Below are positions 33,536 to 46,760 of a stretch of 64,000 nt of DNA, piece by piece; positions within the stretch are counted from its first letter, which is position 1; each line of letters opens with the position of its first letter. Location of the stretch: NCBI RefSeq assembly GCF_043641665.1, contig NC_092194.1, positions 11,447,298-11,511,297 on the forward strand, given 5' to 3'. The notes under the pieces were generated by a model. That model searched no databases and was not told the origin of the DNA. It saw nothing but the letters and a program-made list of their open reading frames with translations. This stretch comes from Enoplosus armatus (taxonomy: Eukaryota > Chordata > Actinopteri > Centrarchiformes > Enoplosidae). The translations under genes and the position numbers were made by a program.

Positions 33536-36500
33536 AAAATTCACTAGCAGTGTGTCTTTCCACAAACAGTGTGAACATTAATGTGAATACCCATGTGCCT
33601 TTTTTTTTTTTACGTTTTTCATTGGAACTACTTTCTACTAAAGAACAATGCTTTGTAATTCACTGGAATCTCGCCGTCCCAAAAATGTGCTAGTAAAGAC
33701 ATTTGGCCCACATTGATCCCTAATTGTTTACAGTAATTATTATCAAACTGGAACTCAAAACTGCCTCTCGTATTATAACCTTTGATCAAATAATCAAGGC
33801 TCTTTTCACATCATTCTGTTTGTGAACTTTCCTGATGGTGCAGAACGGGAACTTGAGTTGTTGCCGTGCTCTCTACCACCGTGGCTACGCAATATAACAG
33901 TTGTATGAAAAGAATACCAATGGGTCCCTGATGATTAGATATTGCACTCAACCTTCATGTAATCAACATTTATAGTGTCCTGCCTGTGGAATTACACTGC
34001 CCTCCACTAAATCGACTCTCCGTCATCACTTGTAAACACTCAAGCATTTTAAGATGGAAAACTCTTCCTACAAAAGTGCCATCAAAGCCAGCGGTGTGTG
34101 AGTTCGAGTGTGCGATCAAACGCGCATAGTCTCATAAAAACTGCTGAGCTGGGCTCTTCAATGCAATCAGGCACCGGTCTCAGCTCATATACTTGTTTGA
34201 TGATAACTGAAGATGGAGGGAGAGTGATGGAGCTCTCCAAGGGACCGCAGCGATAATTTAGCCCGGGGAGTGGGTGTGAATCATGGTGAAGGCGCAGGGG
34301 GGCTGGAGGTGGTGGATGAATCATTAGGGTGGGGGCAGGGGGGTGGTGGAGAGATGGAAAAGAGGGTTGAGTCCTCGGGGACTTAGATCCATCAGACAGC
34401 ACTGCTGTGGCCTCGAATGCAGCATCGACCCATAGGACTGCAGCCCAAACCCGCCCGTCTTTCTTTCTCATCTCTCTCCCTTTTTGCAAACTGTTGGTCT
34501 CACTATTCCTCTATCACTGTGATTCATAGCAGTCTCTCTTTCTCCTCTCCCTCTATCATGAGGCATGTCATTCCACATCAGAGGCCTCATCTCCCCCTTC
34601 TCCATGTCTCTCGTAAGCCTCTTGAAGTATGACTGTGCCTGAGAATGGCAAATGAATTCCCAATCTGAATGCATACTCTCACCCTCTCCTCTCTCTGCTG
34701 CCCTCCATCTCTCGCCTCAGGCTACTCATTCTACCTCTCCTCCCCTCTATCCTCCTCTCCTCCACTCACCCCCCACCCCCACACACACTCATGACAAACT
34801 CTGATGGGATTCAGAGCAAATTGCTCACCCCTGGAAAAAAGCCACAGAATAACATAAAAGGAAGAAAGTGAATTGTTTCAGTTAGCCGACTGCCATTTTG
34901 CATGACATGACGAACAGTGTGCGCTCTAAAACATAGCCCTAGACTGACCTACTTCTCCCAGTGCAATAATCCATTACCAGCAACATCCACGCCTTTTCAA
35001 GAGTTTCAGCTCCCCAAGGCTTTGACTTTGGACAGGCAGAGGTTAGAGGAAAACAACCTGAAAACAGCCTTATCTCCCAACACACGAATGTTTGTTAAGG
35101 CTCCCCATTAAGTCTCCCCCTGAATTTGCATATTAATTGCATTTTGGCTCTACTTCCCTCCTTTAAGGCTGCTGTTTATAGGTGCTTTATTTCTTTGAGA
35201 AGACACAGACGTCCGCGGGGAGCTCACCTGCAACGGAGGACAAGAATTGAATTCTGCAGGAAATTGCTTTAACTTGAGTGTAATCGAATTTGCACCCACA
35301 TACACCTTGACTTGAAGACCTGGAGGTCACGCATGCATGTGGATATACATGTACAGTACATGAAAAATCCACAAATCCACACACCCCACATACTTATTAA
35401 ACACAGAAAGAAAGCCTTCTAAAACAACCTGAAGAAATGAACACGACTACAATATGGGATGCTATTTTCAAGCTCTCTGGCTCCCCCAATACCTCTCACG
35501 TCTTACATATTTTTCCGTCCCCTCCCTGCTTTTTCTTTTCTTGTGAATTGTGTTCACTGATTAGACACCAGAGCATGGTTTGGCGGCTCTCTCAACAAAT
35601 GTTTGAAAAGATGTGAAAGTTTTAATGACTGGATTGAGTAGGGGATAAAGGAACAGCTGGAGATTCTGTAATGTAGTGGCTATTCTTATATAGAAGAGGT
35701 CCACTCAAGCTGTCTCATTTGAAAACCAGCGTTGCAGTTTTATCCATACTTAAGAATATCAGGTGATTGAGCATTCTCTCACCCCTATCTCCAAAACAAT
35801 GTGACCATATGGGACTTATTTGAATATGATGTGTGATATCACATTATGCAGAGTGGGCCTATTTATTATTTTCAAGATAATAGTTTCATTTCACAGATTA
35901 TGACTCACATGGGTTTTTTTTTTCTTCCACAAGCTTGGTTTCAGTGATAGCATGCCATTTAATAGAAAATACCAGACAGCGACTGTTATAACTGAAGTAG
36001 ACATTATTTTGATGATCATCCATTGCCAGTAACAATGTTTGTGATGATCTGTATCTTGAACATAACTATTATATTCCTTGGATACAACTAAATTCCACCA
36101 CAGGAGACTTGATTTTATGGTAATGGTCCTTCATTCAACTGAAAATGTAATGATCTGCACTCAACCCATCGGAGTAACTCAGTTCCGGGGCATTGATTTC
36201 CTTTGTGTCGCAGATTGATCTGTGGCCTGTTAGAGCTCAATATGTCACAGCCTCCCTGCAAAAGGGCCATAATAAAAAAAAAAACAGATGCATGAACATG
36301 TACTAGAATAGCACAGAGTAGAATAGAAAAGCTGTAGAGAATAATCAAATATCGTTAAAAATATTCTGCTCAATGCACATTTCAGCATGTATCACAGACG
36401 CTTACTTACACATATTCTAAATGAAGTACAGCACGGAAAAAACGCTAATGATGATGCCATAGATGCCACTGGATCTCTGTTCGGACCTGACATGATCATT

Positions 36501-36697
36501 AATGTGCAGCTATGCCACTGGCCCTAATGCCTCGGCCCTCTCCGCTCTAGTGTGAATAATACGTGAGCAGTTGCCTGGGAGAACACAGAGTCTCATTATG
36601 GCTCCCATTGCAGTGACCACTCCCCAGATCTCCCTATAGCAGCATCATCTCCCTTCACCCATTGGACCACAGCCCCCTTAGGCGGATGCATGTGCAG

Positions 36698-36698
<1 letters not shown>
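33536..36698. other. Non-coding stretch
   Basis: T12 at 33600-33611, a G-rich patch near 34327-34345, and otherwise unique sequence. The 135-codon minus-strand frame at 34082-34489 is Pro/His-rich because it overlies the G-rich patch. Confidence 0.5.
35121..35150. promoter_or_regulatory. POU octamer with homeodomain word
   Basis: ATTTGCAT at 35124-35131 is an exact POU (Oct) octamer on the minus strand. It runs straight into TATTAATTGCAT, giving a dense POU/homeodomain composite in otherwise ordinary sequence. Function inferred only. Confidence 0.25.

Positions 36699-36745
<47 letters not shown>
36699..36745 (+). repeat. (CA)23 microsatellite
   Basis: Perfect CA tract of about 46 bases. It produces the Cys-Val stretch of the 161-codon minus-strand frame at 36655-37140. 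Confidence 0.98.
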
Positions 36746-36747
<2 letters not shown>

Positions 36748-39139
36748 TAAACCCTTAGTCTTTCCATTAGGCCATTTACTGTAGCACCCTTCTCTTAACA
36801 TGGTTGTCTGACTTCTCTGTCTCGTCTTCTGCACTAATGCAGACTGGGCACAGACTCCCCCACCCCTCCCCAGGATGTGTTTGAGAGAGAAAGAGATCAG
36901 TGTCTCACTTTTGGAGCATTTATCGATGAGGAAAAACAAACAAAGAACTGCACAGGGACCTTGCAGTGCAGTACATGTGACTTGCAGGAGCCCTGCAAAA
37001 GCATGCATGCCTGTGTGCGTCTGTGCACATGTTCGACTCTGCTTTGAGGAGGTTTCTATGTGATATGTGTGCATAATGTGTTCTAAGGGGTTCGGTAGGC
37101 ACGCGATGGGACACATAGGGCTGCTCTCCCGCAGATGCAATTAGGCTAAATGGGATTATGCCTATCACATTTCAGACAGGCCGGCCCCACGGCCACCTGG
37201 GGGAGAGGGTGATGGGTGGAGGATGAGGGGGGTGATGAAGAGGGATAGAGAAAGGGGAAAGGGGGTGGAGAGGTGGAGAAGATGCAGAGAAGGGAATGTG
37301 GTCTCTTAGAGACAGCATCCAGAGTAGTCGTAATGCAGGCTGTAGCAGAGTGCACTGATGCTATGCTGGAGGAGAAAACATGTCTGGCTTCTTCATACTG
37401 TATTGAAAAGGTTTGTGACAATACAAAGTATGAAACTGGGTCCGTATCAGATGATTCAACACCCTTCTGACCCTGTATATAGTTGCATTGTACGTTGTCT
37501 TTGATGTGATGTACTATAACAACCCCCCCCTCTGGTATCAGGCTAAATGTCAGCATCAACAAAGAAACCGAGGGATGGGAGGTTTACATTTTCACACCGG
37601 GTGATTGTTGCGATGGATTCTCCCCATAGAAGCGGTACTCTTTTGAACTGTGTGGTCACAGGGTGAAGGAGAGGACGTGGATGAAGAAGAGAGGCCGTAC
37701 ACTTTGCTTAGCCACTGATTTTTCACAAGTAGCTGTGTTTCTGAAAGGCTGGAGGAGGATGTCTCTCCGTGTTTTTAGTTGTGACAAAAGTATTTGCCTT
37801 CTTGTGTCTCCATGCCTCATATCATTCAAAACATTTTAATTATGCAGTAGCAGTTTTGCAACCACTCCAGGATAGTGTACTATTCCACTGAAAGACAGTA
37901 TATTTAAACTAGCTTTTATACGCACGGTATTATAAGGTCAGAATTCAGAAATACCGAACAGTTATCAAATTAGATAACACCAGTGAAAACAAGCTGGTTA
38001 TTTACTTATAGCTAGCTAGATAACAACCCTGTGTAATAGAATCCTGCTGTAGCTGGTATAATCTTTAAATCTGAACCTGTGTCTGTGCAGATTCTCAGGC
38101 CCTATTCACGTCATACATTTGCTTATGGGGAATCTATGAGGTAATATTTGTCCGATTCTTTACATGATGATACATTAGGTGGTATAATGGTGTAAGTGTA
38201 AGCTCAAAATGGCCTGTGTCAGAAATGAAAGGTCAAGCGACTGAAGGTTTAATTAAACATGTATAACTCCCTTCTATTGTCAACCGTACCACAGCTCATT
38301 CACACACACTGAACAGTGAGGCATGTGGGCCAATGGTGGACCTGCCTCACCTATGTGCACCTCCTTGGCAGGAGCAGAGCAGAGTGGGGCACAGTGCCGC
38401 CATCCTCCCAGTCTCCCACGCTCGCTCTCACATTAATCAAAAGGGATGTGGTGGTTCCCAGCTCACCTCGCAGTCCCCTGGTGCCAGCTGTGTTTGGGAC
38501 GGGCCCTGTTGGCCCGCCTGTCCCTAATCACACACTGTCATTGTTTCTTCGGCCTTGTAAACACAGAGCCTGCTACAGCTGATCAAATCCAGGGTCACAT
38601 ACACTCAGGCTCACATGCACAGATGCATGCACGCATACATAGACCTGCGCAAACATATATATCCACATTGTCACTTCTACGCGTACAAATTCGCATTCTC
38701 AGAGGCAAAAATGCCCACATTTCTTACTGTGTGCATCAGACACAATCTTTTTTTTATTTTAGATGTTGAGTTTATATAATTTATTCATCAGAATTAAGAT
38801 TAATTCATGAATATGTCACTGTAATCAAGCAGGGCAAACTAATACAAAGACAAATGAGGATGTTCACCCTCTGTGCCACAGTACATGCAGATAATGACAA
38901 TAACTGCATTTCACATGCTGGTTCCCTCTGGGATGGATGCTTCATGAGAAGCCCATGTGAATGTGAACAGTGTGTGTGTACATTTGTCATTGCGAGCAAA
39001 TAACTGTCTGGGTGCAACTGGACATCTCTTAATGATGAGGAATTAAACGTTCATGGTAGACCACTGAGAGAGACTACAATATGCTCCTGAACAGGGGGGT
39101 ACAGAGAACTGAGACTGGGGGTGGGGTGGGGGTAAACTG
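36746..39139. other. Non-coding stretch
   Basis: Purine-rich near 37195-37300, otherwise unique. The block 38380-38570 is GC-richer, repeat-free and open in two frames, but its peptides are unrecognisable. It could be a conserved non-coding element. Confidence 0.45.
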
Positions 39140-39275
39140 GAGAGCTGTGATAGGATACGGCCCATTAATTATTGAATTTGCTGACGTTATGACAAATGGC
39201 GTTGTCCTAGCCCTCACTGGTGCCTGTGACTTTTACAAGGCCAGCTGGACAGAGTCTCAGCATTTCTACTGTTAA
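39140..39275. promoter_or_regulatory. Possible conserved non-coding element
   Basis: Contains 'ggcccattaattattgaatt' followed by 'gctgacgttatgac' (CRE-like TGACGTTA) and 'aaatggcgttgtcc'. Repeat-free and distinct from its flanks. It is open in one plus-strand frame for 64 codons, without recognisable homology. Confidence 0.3.
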
Positions 39276-40400
39276 ACCACATACGCAGGTTTAAAATCTG
39301 TGCTGTTTTTTTTTTTTCTTCAGGCTAAGAGATTTTTTTCATCCCACGTGCAATGTGGCAGAAGTTAGATTAAGTAGCTGGAGTAAAGTATCTCTAAGCT
39401 GGGGTCATTTACACTGTTGCCGAAACTGAAATCCTCCTTGAGATCTTCCATGCAGGTTTGCTATTTTGGCAATGAGAGTAATTGAGTGAGGGTGCATGTA
39501 GCTGAGACAGTAAGCAAGCAAGTGTGGGAGACAGTTACACCTCCGTGTCGGGTGTTTTTGCGATGTGAGGCCAGCAGCAAAGAAAGGCAACAGTGTGCTG
39601 TGATGCACTGTGTGGGACGGCCTCCTGCTCCTGACGTGTATGTGGTCAACTGTGAGGCGTCCACTATGAATTATGGGCTAAAACCCTGGAGGCTCTGGAG
39701 TTTATATAAACCCTGCACATTCTGCCATCCATGCTGTGAACACAAAATACTGTACCTGAAACAGTAAATAATTTGTGCCTTCACTGAAAACCTGAACTAC
39801 TGTACAGTGTGTGCTTCTGTCAGTCTGTGTCTTTCCTTTTTCTTTGTCTGTGCCTCTGCCTGCCTCCAGTCTATTGAGAGCAGTCTGTCATAGATGCATC
39901 ATTTCATTGTTCATCTGTAGATGACTGCATCTAACCTTCAAACACCTCCAACACACCCAGTGAGAAAAGTGAGGAAAAAAATGTGTAAAACAAAACAAGA
40001 CGGAAAGAGAAAGCAAGTGCGAGATAGTTCTAAGAGAACATGCTGTACTCTGCGCTGAATACAAATGGGTCTTGTTTGGTTTGTCTAAAATAAGCCCCAT
40101 TACAGCTGTTAACCTTTAATAGCAACGATGCATCACCTGAGGAAGAAAGAACACACCACTGTTCATCTTTATCACTACTTTTAATATCTTGCAAAAATGA
40201 GTCTCTGGTGAATTGCGCAGGGCTAAAGCGTTACTAATTTAAATTACTGAACAACTGGGTGCCGCATATGGAATAATGACTCCTTTTACAGGAGACACTT
40301 AAGATTGACCGAACTGGAGCTAGAATAATAGCACCATTTATGAGTCAAACGTATGGTGAGAAGTCACAGAGGGCATTCTCGGTGTATTTGTCTCCTGTGG
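39276..40400. other. Non-coding stretch
   Basis: T12 run at 39306-39317, otherwise unique sequence; nothing recognised. Confidence 0.5.
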
Positions 40401-40610
40401 TGTTTGCCTGTCTCGGAATAGAGTGACTGTCTGTGAGGGAGCCAGGGTCTGCAGGCCTTATTTCTTTGCTAGCTACACCGCCGTTAATGGCTATCCCTGT
40501 AGATACAGCCTGCTGCCAGCTGCTGCTCTGGCCCTGTGGAAAAGAGGCTGGCAATTAGACCTTGCACTTAAAACAAGGTGAGTCAGGACCTTTTAATGGT
40601 GCACTATTTC
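40401..40610. promoter_or_regulatory. Possible conserved non-coding element
   Basis: Repeat-free, mixed-composition block with 'tagctacaccgccgttaatg' and 'cagcctgctgccagctgctg' words. The minus-strand frames (40345-40911) crossing it are not recognisable. Low-confidence inference. Confidence 0.18.
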
Positions 40611-43215
40611 TGCGCTCCCACACATGTGGCCGCTTAGATTTTTCGCTGCGCCAGAGAACTATGGGTACTGAGGCGTGGAGGTTACTACGTCCAAAGAGGT
40701 AGTGGGTGGCTCGGTAATGGTGCAGAATTGTTCTGCAGAAATAGCTTTTTGTGAAACTGTACGTGATGTGCACTTTTACCTTCCACTGGAGGCCATTTGT
40801 AACCAACTGCTGATTTAATACCAACTGCAACACAGAAGTGAGATTTTTCCAGCCCCTGCTTAAAATGAAGACCATAAAGGCTGCTCTGCTGGAATGTGCT
40901 ATAGCTAACATTGTGTATAAGAGCTACAGGGCTACTGCTGCTGCATGTTTATAAGCTCTGTATTGGCTCCCTGGTGCTTTCTATCTGGAGGGGGTGAGGT
41001 TAACTTTCTAATTCTGTCCTGCCTCTCATCTCAGACCTTGATAAGATGGAGGAAAGGCTGCCTGTGTTTAGACTGCTGCACCTTGTTTCCTTGGACCTTA
41101 CCCAGCTGACCTTGAGTCTATACGATGATGAGCATAAACCAGTGACATGCATGCTCTCTCTTAGACACAGAGAAACATACACAAACATACACACAGCGTG
41201 AAGAGGTCGTATGAACATGAGCATGGAAAGAAATTATTTACTGTTGCACAAATAGTACAGCGTAGGCTGAAATAAGAGGGCTAATATCTCTGCTATTTTC
41301 TGCTGTGTATAAAGAAAAACCTCAGAGAACCTCACATAGGCCTATTTTTGTTTTTCTTTTATCTATCTTTACTTTTCTTCATGGTGTTTAAATGTGACAG
41401 AAAAATATTTTCCACCAAAATATTTTTAAATACAGATGCTTTCAACCTCTGGGGAATGGGCTTTTCAAGGAGTGGCACTAAGTGAGAAAAAGAAGGCTGG
41501 TGTTGACTTAGTGAAATGTACATGTCTGCCAGATCCTCATGCTGTGAAATTTCATACCTCAGACCAGACTGGAGAGATTCACAGTCATCCATACACTGTG
41601 GCAGACGTAAAGGCCATTGGACTTAGACTCTGGTTGGCTGAAGCAGTCAGACTGCCCTCTGAGGAGGGGCTATACACTCAAGATAAATGACAGCCTTCAA
41701 CCTGGCCAATCTTAATAGATTATCTTGGCTACATCCTCCCCCGACCAGGTGCTGATGTGTAAAATAGACCAACTATGTAAAAAACCTACAGTCACCTGCT
41801 TTATGCCGCCTGTTCATGGCAACATCAACACTGGCAAGGAGCAGTGAAAAGTGGATTCAGTTGTATGTAGTTTAGTGATGCTTTCGTAATCTCGTGACAA
41901 TTGATTTTTAAGGTCATTGATTTTTCTGATCAACCCTTTTTTAAAGTGGCAACCTTCTATATTCGTACTCTGAGTATACCCTAAATCTCAGCGATGTTTG
42001 TTTCTGCCAGGTCAAAAGAATCTTCAATATGCAGGTAATGATGTCTACTTGCATTTATGCGAGTGTGCATGGATGCATACTGTGCACATGTGTGTGTCTG
42101 CAAAGAGCTCTCTGTCTTTTGTTCTCCAAGAGATAGAGAGCATCCACTGCTCTGCAACAAACACATAAATATGCATTAATCTGTTCTGGTTGGGCGAATC
42201 TGAAGAACTGTCAAGCGTCAAATGTAAAGGTCATGCTTTGCTTGCTGTAAGGGGAAAATCCTAGAGACCATGGTTAGGGCACTATTTGAATAAACTATGC
42301 AAGGATGTACAAGAAGTAACCTTCAGGGCTAAACACGCCCCCGTCCCTCACCAGGGAATAGCTACCATTATGAATGCGTTCTATCGCCAACTTCACATAC
42401 TGGATCAAACTATAGATGTCACACAGATCGTGATAAATAGTCAGCTGGTGGGCACCAGTATGGTTTTCATCGAGAGTGGATTTTGTGCTTTCAGATTAAT
42501 GTGTCAGTTTATACTCCGATGACGCAAATGCACCGCAAAATTCATTCCTTCTCTATTTAGCATAACACTTTTTACATAATTAGCACATCGTTTATTTATT
42601 AGTATGTATTACTGCAGTGAATAATATTGTGTATGGAAACAGTGTGCACAATGGATTACCTTTTGAATTTTGAACAAAGTGCCCCCACTGCAGCCCCCAC
42701 CCTCTCTGTGTAGCATGACAGCCGAGCAGAATGTGGCAGGTGGAGGTCTTTCAGGCAGAGCGAGGGGTGACCTTGCCACTTCCTCTGTAGAATTGGTTTG
42801 GTTGGTAACACAGCGCCAGGTCCCCGAAATGTGCTACAGCTCTATAGACAGGCCTGGTGAACAGAGGGCCAGTCCCAGCCCCAGCCTCGTGCCCAGCCCC
42901 ATGGCAGCAGATGCCACATGGCGGCCCCAGAGCCTTCAGCCGGCGAGGAGACGTAGGCGAGCGCCAGCCGGGTCACCGAAGCCCATGTCCATGTCATGCA
43001 CAGAGAAGGCCTTCTCAGCAGGCAGGCAGGCAGCCTGCCGTCCTCTCCTGTCCCCCTTTCTTGGAGGCAGAATGTAACAGCTCGTTTGCACGTGCTTTGT
43101 GTAGATTAAAGCAAGAGCCTGTCAGGAATAATTAAAAGTAATAGAGCTTAGCGCTTTTTGGATTAGTGTTGTAGACAGTGATACTACTGTTGTGGTTAAG
43201 TGTGTTTATTTGCCT

Positions 43216-43219
<4 letters not shown>
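40611..43219. other. Non-coding stretch with one GC-rich patch
   Basis: Mostly unique. At 42670-43077 a GC-rich patch with about ten CpGs in its last 240 bases is open in two plus-strand frames (135 and 92 codons). Both are Pro/Ser/Arg-rich and neither resembles a known domain. Confidence 0.45.

Positions 43220-43282
<63 letters not shown>
43220..43282 (+). repeat. (GT)31 microsatellite
   Basis: Perfect GT tract of 63 bases, the longest uninterrupted GT run in the window. Confidence 0.98.
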
Positions 43283-43284
<2 letters not shown>

Positions 43285-43422
43285 CTGTATGTGCATCCAT
43301 ACGTGTGTAAATATAGTATGTGTATGTGCTACTTTTCAAATAGATGTTCACAAAACATATTGACAAGTGATATATAATGTTGAGAACTAATAATAATGTG
43401 TTTTGTCCTAACCTTGTGTATA

Positions 43423-43459
43423 TGTGTGTGTGTGTATGTGTGTGTGTGTGTGTGTGTGT
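43423..43459 (+). repeat. (GT)n microsatellite with one TA step
   Basis: Second GT tract, 140 bases after the previous one. Confidence 0.96.
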
Positions 43460-44296
43460 CTGAAAGAGAACAAGACAACAAAGTCCTCTCATCCCATTAA
43501 GTCTGTTCTTCAATCACCTAAATGGTTGCTTGGGCAAAGTTAATTGCGACTGTGCAGTAACCCACGTAAAATGCATAACAAAGACAGAATAATTAATATA
43601 CAGAGGACATGTAAAAAACATGATGCATAATTGACATGGTTTTGCTCGGTCATTTCAACCATCAATCTCTCCCCCCACAGCAACCATATTTAATTCATAA
43701 TTTTGAAAATAAGATGATTGAAAAATATGAAGATATATGCTGAGCAAATTACCAACACATATGATTCTATTGTCCATTTTATTGTCAGCGGCTATTCATC
43801 AGTGTATTAAGGTACCTTTTATGTAGTTTGTCAGTTACCTATAAACAGAAGTTTCCTGCTATAGCTACTAACCGTAGACCATAGACCATCAGTGTACTAG
43901 GTTTAGATTAGATTAGGATTCATTTTAGTCATATTAACAAACAAATCAACAAACTTGATTAAAATTTGAGTTGCAGGACAGAAAAGCGATGAACCAGTGC
44001 ACTATAATGATTTAAATTAGTTGTTCTGCGGCTATTATGTACCATTGTCTCGCTACTGTACTGAGGCTAATGGACTAGCAAGGCAACAAATTGAAGAAAA
44101 ATCCGATTTTACGTATATCCTCAAGGAATCACTACAATTTTGCATCATGTGTCAACATAAATATTTTGTTATAGTACCCACTCTACACTATGTAATGTTG
44201 TTGGGGTGTGTACATTTGTAAAGTAAAGATGTGTCTGCATCTACAGTGTTAATGTGATTTATAAAGAAAAATATTGTATGATAATATGTACAGTAA
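43460..44296. other. AT-rich non-coding stretch
   Basis: Unique AT-rich sequence. 'tttagattagattaggattc' near 43902 resembles the start of a common fish repeat, but too little follows to call it. Confidence 0.45.
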
Positions 44297-44340
44297 AAAG
44301 CTAAAAATCAAAGGTCGGTCCACCTTTGATTTTTAGCTTT
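44297..44340. repeat. Perfect 19-bp inverted repeat with 6-base loop
   Basis: The left arm AAAGCTAAAAATCAAAGGT (44297-44315) and right arm (44322-44340) are exact reverse complements around the loop CGGTCC. Outside the arms the pairing stops abruptly. The stem is shorter than a usual microRNA precursor. Confidence 0.95.
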
Positions 44341-44879
44341 AGCTCCACTCTGGATTTAGATGTCAAACTTTTCTTGGCAGAACTAAAATGTAATTTAAAA
44401 CAAATTACTTTGAATAAACCAAATTGCGGAATAAAGGAAAAAGGTTAGACCAAAAGGTCCTTTAGCAGAAACACACTGTGCTTGGATGTGATGGGATGTG
44501 GAAATGGGTGCGCAGCACATTATGAATCAGCTGATGTTTATCTCAAAAATGCACTTGTGAATGCTTCACTTAGCAAAAGCAGTTATTAGGAGGTTCCACT
44601 GGACTCAATTTAGCTATTATTCAGAAAACATCTCTTGGGTCTTTAAAATACCTTTTCCTATAATAGGATCTTTAATAGTGACCATCACTAAGGCAACATA
44701 TTTTTTGGACAAAAGAAAAGTGCATATATTCCAATCCAGATTGGAACATTTTTATTTTGCTTGAATACAAAATGTGTTCTCCACCCTTATAAAAGCACAT
44801 AAGAGTATGAAAATGCACACCATAATGAAATTAGAGGGATGAAATTACTATTTGGACTTGGTACAGTAATAGCATGATG
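44341..44879. other. AT-rich non-coding stretch
   Basis: Unique sequence; nothing recognised. Confidence 0.5.
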
Positions 44880-45090
44880 AATTATGGCACATTTCCTTCA
44901 GGGGACATTGCTTGAGGAAATGTTATAAAACGCCCATGGGAACCGGCAGTCATCAATCACACATCTTGTGGTTTGGGGTGTTGTGGCGGCCCTGAGGACT
45001 TGGGTCTGCACAGCAGCCAGTAATCTAAATGGTGACACCAAGCTCCAAGGCCTCCATGGGGCTGCCCGCTCTGTCGCCTGCAAAGAAAAC
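44880..45090. promoter_or_regulatory. Possible conserved non-coding element
   Basis: Repeat-free block with 'gcagtcatcaatcacacatc' (a TGATTGAT-type PBX/HOX word on the minus strand) followed by GC-richer sequence open on both strands. No peptide recognised. Confidence 0.2.
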
Positions 45091-46640
45091 AGATCAGGGG
45101 AGAGGGATCAAGGTTTGTTTTCTCCCTTTTCTAGGTCATTATTTATTATGTGAAATATTAACGTCCTTGGCTGCTGCATGGGATCTTCTTCCCCCCCAAT
45201 TGACAGATCTCATTATAAGATAAACGTGACAAAGATAGCTCATAATGCTTCAGAGAAATGTAACACCATTAGCGGGTCATTGTCATCGTTCTAATGTGTC
45301 CTTTTAAGCCGCTTAGTGAACTGGTGCTGAAGTGTGATACAGGGATTAACCTATCACAGAGTTGCTGCGGAGGAGTTGAGCCGCCATTGATGGAAATTTT
45401 TGGACGTGCGGCGATATCTTCCGAGGCGCTACGCAGAGTCATGGTGGAGCCTGATTCCTAAACACACAGAGGTTTCTGGGATACGGGGGAGGATGTCTGG
45501 AGGGTACAGGCATGCACAGGGCTGGGGCTGGCATGTACTTAGTGTATGAATTCCTTAGTGTTGCTGTGGAGGAAATGCTTTGCATCAAAACATGTGGGTA
45601 CATTTGTTTTTTTTTTTTTTACCATATGTGCCTGGGAATTATTTTTGTAGTTTATTTTTATACATTTTTATTATTCGCAGGTTGCTTGCAGTGATACTGC
45701 AACAATTATCTTTATTACAGAAGCACAGCTAGCACTGGTAGTTGCACTACAAATAATATAAATCTTAATATATTGTGCAAACTACATCTAATTTCTAGGA
45801 CAACCCTCTATTAATGAATGTGCTTTTAATGAGTTGACAGAACTGATATACTGAGGTGGAGCTTCTGCCTCGGTGAATTAATGAGTGAATTTCACATTTG
45901 AGTTGTGGAAATTACTTCAAAATGTGAATGACAGCAAATGCTTCCAGGGTTAAATGGTTATTTATGAGGCCATTGTTTAATTCTACCGTACAGTAGAGCC
46001 ATCTGCAGTCACGAGGACGCATCGTTATCGCTCAGTCATTCATTGTACTTTTGGTGACTGTTCACTGACACAATTTCACTGATCAGTTTCACGACCTCAT
46101 CAATCATTCTATTAGCTCTCAGCATCACATTAACATCATATTAAAGTGAGTGAGCAACACAAAAGATGTGTGTTAATGATGCTACAACACACACTATCTG
46201 GCGTATTGTCTATGGTGCTCACAAATATGCACACACTTGACAAATACGATGAGATGTCTATTTGTGTTCCCATGTAAGCTCTGTTATTCTAGAGACATCA
46301 AATGAAATGTTAACTCAAAGGTTACTATAGTGATCAGAAATAAGAAAACTCCGTTTCATAGGAAAACTGAGTGTAATGGTGTTTACTGCGTGTAGCATGA
46401 CACGTTCCAGTCAAGTTTAATGGAGGTAAGACATTTCAGCCGAGCTTCACTGTTGCATTTTCTCATTTCATGGCTCAGCAGGAATTATCAAAGCTTTTTT
46501 GATTACATTTTCATATGACCTTGATCTCAAAGGGCAGAGCAATCAATACAATAGCCATTAGCATCCTGGTAATTGTTAGTGAAATAGTAATCATTTCTCG
46601 GGCCCCAGAATCTCTTTTAGCTTCTTATTTATTTATTGGG
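45091..46640. other. Non-coding stretch
   Basis: Contains a T14 run at 45607-45620. The block 45330-45450 is CpG-richer than its surroundings (about seven in 120 bases). Otherwise unique AT-rich sequence. Confidence 0.45.
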
Positions 46641-46760
46641 CATATGGAGGGAGAACGGGGCTGCTAGCCGAGATGGATGTGATGAATAGAGCCCCGAGAT
46701 GCAAATTAAAATGTTTGTAATTAAACCCACTGATCATAATGGCTTTCTTGCTGAAGTCCT
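46641..46760. promoter_or_regulatory. Possible enhancer with exact octamer
   Basis: ATGCAAAT (46699-46706) is an exact POU octamer. It is followed within 20 bases by TAATTAAA and then 'cactgatcataatgg', all in repeat-free sequence. Enhancer role is inference. Confidence 0.3.

Noticed and set aside
36655..37140. 161-codon minus-strand open frame
   Set aside because: Contains the CA microsatellite read as Cys-Val and nothing domain-like; the opposite strand is also open.
40555..40911. 118-codon minus-strand frame
   Set aside because: Non-repetitive but with no recognisable domain, no convincing start context or splice sites.
44297..44340. microRNA precursor
   Set aside because: The stem is only 19 bp with a 6-base loop and no pairing beyond, shorter than a Drosha substrate. 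Kept as a hairpin finding only.
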